A stretch of DNA of 6,152 bases from Dehalococcoidia bacterium (GTDB lineage: Bacteria > Chloroflexota > Dehalococcoidia > GIF9 > AB-539-J10): positions 1 through 6,152 of the forward strand of contig JAOUDT010000080.1 of the NCBI GenBank assembly GCA_029859145.1, read 5' to 3'. Under the pieces are notes generated by a model. It had not been told where the DNA came from. It saw only the letters and a program-made list of their open reading frames with translations, and ran no database searches. How positions within the stretch are numbered: the first letter of the stretch is position 1; the number at the start of each line of letters is the position of its first letter. Shown here in pieces: positions 4,368 through 6,152 of this stretch. The translations under genes were made by a program, and so were the position numbers.

Positions 4368-6056
4368 CTACTTTAGTTCCCCGCTAGCTTTCATCTTAGC
4401 TATCTCTTCTTCCCTCAATTGCCTCTTAAATAACTTCAGGGTAACGGTAAGAGGTAGCTCTTCCCTGAACTCAATGAATTTAGGCACAGCATGGGCCGGC
4501 AGCTTTTCGCGGCAGTGGGCAGTTATCTCTTCTGCTGTCACTTTGCCTCGAGCTTCGTTTTTCAGTCTGATGAAAGCTTTTATCCTTTCACTGCCTGGGC
4601 GCTCCGGGTCGGGAATCCCAATCGCCACCGCGTCGCCAACCGCCGGGTGCTCGTATAGAACATCATCAACCAGCCTGGTATAGACCTTGAGTCCAGATAT
4701 ATTGGCCATGTCCTTGATCCGGTCTGTGATGTAAAAATAGCCATCCTCTTCCATCTTGACTACGTCACCGGTGGGTAGCCAGCCGTCAACAAGCCCTTTG
4801 CCGACCTCAGGCCAGTAGCCAACCATTATTTGGGGTCCGCGAACCCATAGCTCACCATCCTGCCCCGGGGCAGCCTCCTCACCGGTGTCCAGGCTCATGA
4901 TTTTCACATCCGTATCCGGTACCGGTATCCCTATAGAGCCAAACTTCTCGAAAGGCATAAAACCTGTGATTTTGGAGAAGGATGAAAGGTTCATGTGTGT
5001 GCCACCACCGGTTTCAGTGAGACCATAGGCTTCAGTTATGGGCACGCCGGTTTCTTTTCTGAATTTCTGGGCAATCTCGGGGGCAAGTGCTGCTGTTGTA
5101 GACACAAACATCGTGGTGATTCTGCCCAGCCCGGCAGCTACCAGCCGCGAGTATTGAGTGGGCACACAGGCACAGAAGAAGGGACGATACTTCATCAGCA
5201 TCTGCACCAGCGTATCAATGTCTCTGGGGTCGGGAAGCAAGTAGCTCTTGAGGCCCCAGTAAACACCAAAGTGCATAATCCCGTGACCATAAGCATGAAA
5301 AAGAGGAATGGGTATCATACCCGAAACCTTTCCCCTGATTCCAACCTTCAAAGGCTCGTACGCCCATGCCATCTGCATCACTGCCACGACACGGTTATAG
5401 TGTGTCAGCATCACTCCCTTGGGTATCCCCGTAGCACCGCCAGTAAACGGCAAGACAGCCAGATCCTTCATTGGGTCGATTTCAACATCGGGAGGCTTGG
5501 GCTCATGGCTTGCTATCAAATCACGAAACTGGTAGGCACCCGCCAACTGTTTGACCGTTGGCTCTTCAGATGAATAGTCCATCATGGAGGTGACTATTAT
5601 GTTCTTTACTCTGGTCTTGTCCTTTATTGAATTTACCGTCTCCAGAGACATCTCAGTGCAGATGACCGTTTCAGCTCCCGATTCACCGATCTCGTAGGTC
5701 AAATCAGCGGCCTTGTGCATAACGCTGCAGGGGACATGGGCTGCCCCGGTTTTCATAATGCCGAAGTCGCTTATCATAAACTGCGGACAATTCGGCAGAA
5801 CAGTAGCCACTTTATCGCCCTTCTTGACGCCCAGGTCAGCCAGGGCCGCAGCCAGCCTATTGCTGAGCATCTTTAACTCGCCGTAAGTGATCTCTTTACC
5901 CAAATAGAAGCAGGCAGCTTTGTCAGGAAATTCGTCCGCCGTCGCATCGAGAAGACTGTGGACAGTCATCTTGGGATACGGCTCCTTTGTGTGGGGCAGC
6001 TTGTACGGCCCCATCTTATATTCCTTTAGCCAGGGTTTTTCAGCCATAGTGGCCAT
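4368..6056 (-). CDS. AMP-forming acyl-CoA synthetase (ANL superfamily, fatty/carboxylic acid:CoA ligase)
   Basis: This 562-residue enzyme activates a carboxylic acid with ATP to an acyl-AMP and then an acyl-CoA. The ANL motifs appear in order: the phosphate-binding loop FTGGATGIPKG (204-214), PLFHAYG (251-257), the adenine-binding YGLTETGG (344-351), PTGDVVKMEEDGYFYITDR (428-446) with the ribose-binding D431 and R446, the hinge region DRIKDMANISG (445-455), and the C-terminal catalytic Lys at 541 in LPLTVTLKLFKRQL. The residue before that Lys is Leu rather than the usual Gly. Length is normal for the long- and medium-chain acyl-CoA synthetase group, but the acid substrate cannot be read from sequence. 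There is no signal peptide; it is cytoplasmic or loosely membrane-associated. ATG 6056 is 11 bases after the AOR stop with a weak AGGCGGTG site that overlaps that stop, suggesting translational coupling. A second in-frame ATG at 6047 has no site of its own. Pairing with AOR suggests an aldehyde to acid to acyl-CoA sequence, which is inference. Confidence 0.93.
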   Translation of the reverse strand: MATMAEKPWLKEYKMGPYKLPHTKEPYPKMTVHSLLDATADEFPDKAACFYLGKEITYGELKMLSNRLAAALADLGVKKGDKVATVLPNCPQFMISDFGIMKTGAAHVPCSVMHKAADLTYEIGESGAETVICTEMSLETVNSIKDKTRVKNIIVTSMMDYSSEEPTVKQLAGAYQFRDLIASHEPKPPDVEIDPMKDLAVLPFTGGATGIPKGVMLTHYNRVVAVMQMAWAYEPLKVGIRGKVSGMIPIPLFHAYGHGIMHFGVYWGLKSYLLPDPRDIDTLVQMLMKYRPFFCACVPTQYSRLVAAGLGRITTMFVSTTAALAPEIAQKFRKETGVPITEAYGLTETGGGTHMNLSSFSKITGFMPFEKFGSIGIPVPDTDVKIMSLDTGEEAAPGQDGELWVRGPQIMVGYWPEVGKGLVDGWLPTGDVVKMEEDGYFYITDRIKDMANISGLKVYTRLVDDVLYEHPAVGDAVAIGIPDPERPGSERIKAFIRLKNEARGKVTAEEITAHCREKLPAHAVPKFIEFREELPLTVTLKLFKRQLREEEIAKMKASGELK

Positions 6057-6067
6057 GATTTCACCGC

Positions 6068-6152
6068 CTATATCTTATCAATCACGTAATCCAGATTCAG
6101 CTCCTTGAGCTTCTCTGGCGTCGGCTTTCCCGTCTTTTTGTCCCAGCCACGA
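6068..6152 (-). CDS. Aldehyde:ferredoxin oxidoreductase, C-terminal end (5' part outside window)
   Basis: Read on the minus strand from 6151, 27 codons run to TAG at 6070-6068. The peptide is RGWDKKTGKPTPEKLKELNL followed by DYVIDKI and the stop. The RGWD-TG-PT-EKL-ELGL pattern is the typical end of tungsten- or molybdenum-pterin aldehyde:ferredoxin oxidoreductases. In full these enzymes are about 600 residues, carry one [4Fe-4S] cluster, and interconvert aldehydes and carboxylates using ferredoxin. All cofactor-binding segments lie outside the window, so activity cannot be judged. The 11-base gap to the acyl-CoA ligase start indicates one operon. The call rests on a short tail but a distinctive one; a related AOR-family member such as a benzoyl-CoA reductase BamB-type subunit cannot be excluded. 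Confidence 0.82.
   Translation of the reverse strand, partial: RGWDKKTGKPTPEKLKELNLDYVIDKI

Noticed and set aside
4995..5573. 192-codon plus-strand frame opposite the acyl-CoA ligase
   Set aside because: It is antisense to a gene with all ANL motifs intact, and its translation has no recognisable domain.
1..6152. CRISPR array, insertion sequence, tRNA or rRNA
   Set aside because: I saw no regularly spaced repeats, transposase-like protein, terminal inverted repeats or tRNA cloverleaf on either strand.

Overview
The window most likely comes from a strictly anaerobic bacterium. Every accessory gene is an oxygen-sensitive or iron-sulfur enzyme type, or a partner of one: a 4-hydroxybutyryl-CoA dehydratase-like radical enzyme, an FrhB-type Fe-S flavoprotein, the tail of a tungsten/molybdenum aldehyde:ferredoxin oxidoreductase (AOR), and an acyl-CoA ligase. 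Shine-Dalgarno sites and sigma-70-like promoter candidates are bacterial in style. The gene mix would fit Dehalococcoidia-type Chloroflexota or an anaerobic desulfobacterial lineage. That placement is inference; no phylogenetic marker here settles it.

Layout. The plus strand carries the last 41 codons of recR (1-128), a DUF169 protein (252-1046) and a 4-hydroxybutyryl-CoA dehydratase/HpaB-family protein (1207-2739). The 160-base gap before the dehydratase holds an inverted repeat, a candidate promoter and a small UUCG-loop hairpin. A 257-base convergent gap (2740-2996) follows, with no confident gene and no clear terminator. The minus strand, read from the right edge, carries the last 27 codons of an AOR (6068-6152), an acyl-CoA ligase only 11 bases downstream (4368-6056), a 258-base gap (4110-4367), and an FrhB-family protein (2997-4109) with its own promoter candidate. 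The gap before the FrhB gene holds two stem-loops and a doubtful small Cys-rich reading frame. The first and last genes, both cut by the window edges, were found by translating the edges directly.

How the genes may work together (inference). The AOR would oxidise an aldehyde to a carboxylate with ferredoxin, and the next gene would activate the acid as a CoA thioester. The FrhB-type protein could shuttle low-potential electrons. The AbfD-like enzyme would act on a CoA thioester. No substrate can be read from sequence.

The two most unusual points are these. The AbfD-like protein keeps all four [4Fe-4S] ligands but appears to have lost one active-site glutamate and swapped another for aspartate, so it may not catalyse the textbook reaction. 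The FrhB-family protein ends in a helix-turn-helix-like segment that the family does not normally carry.
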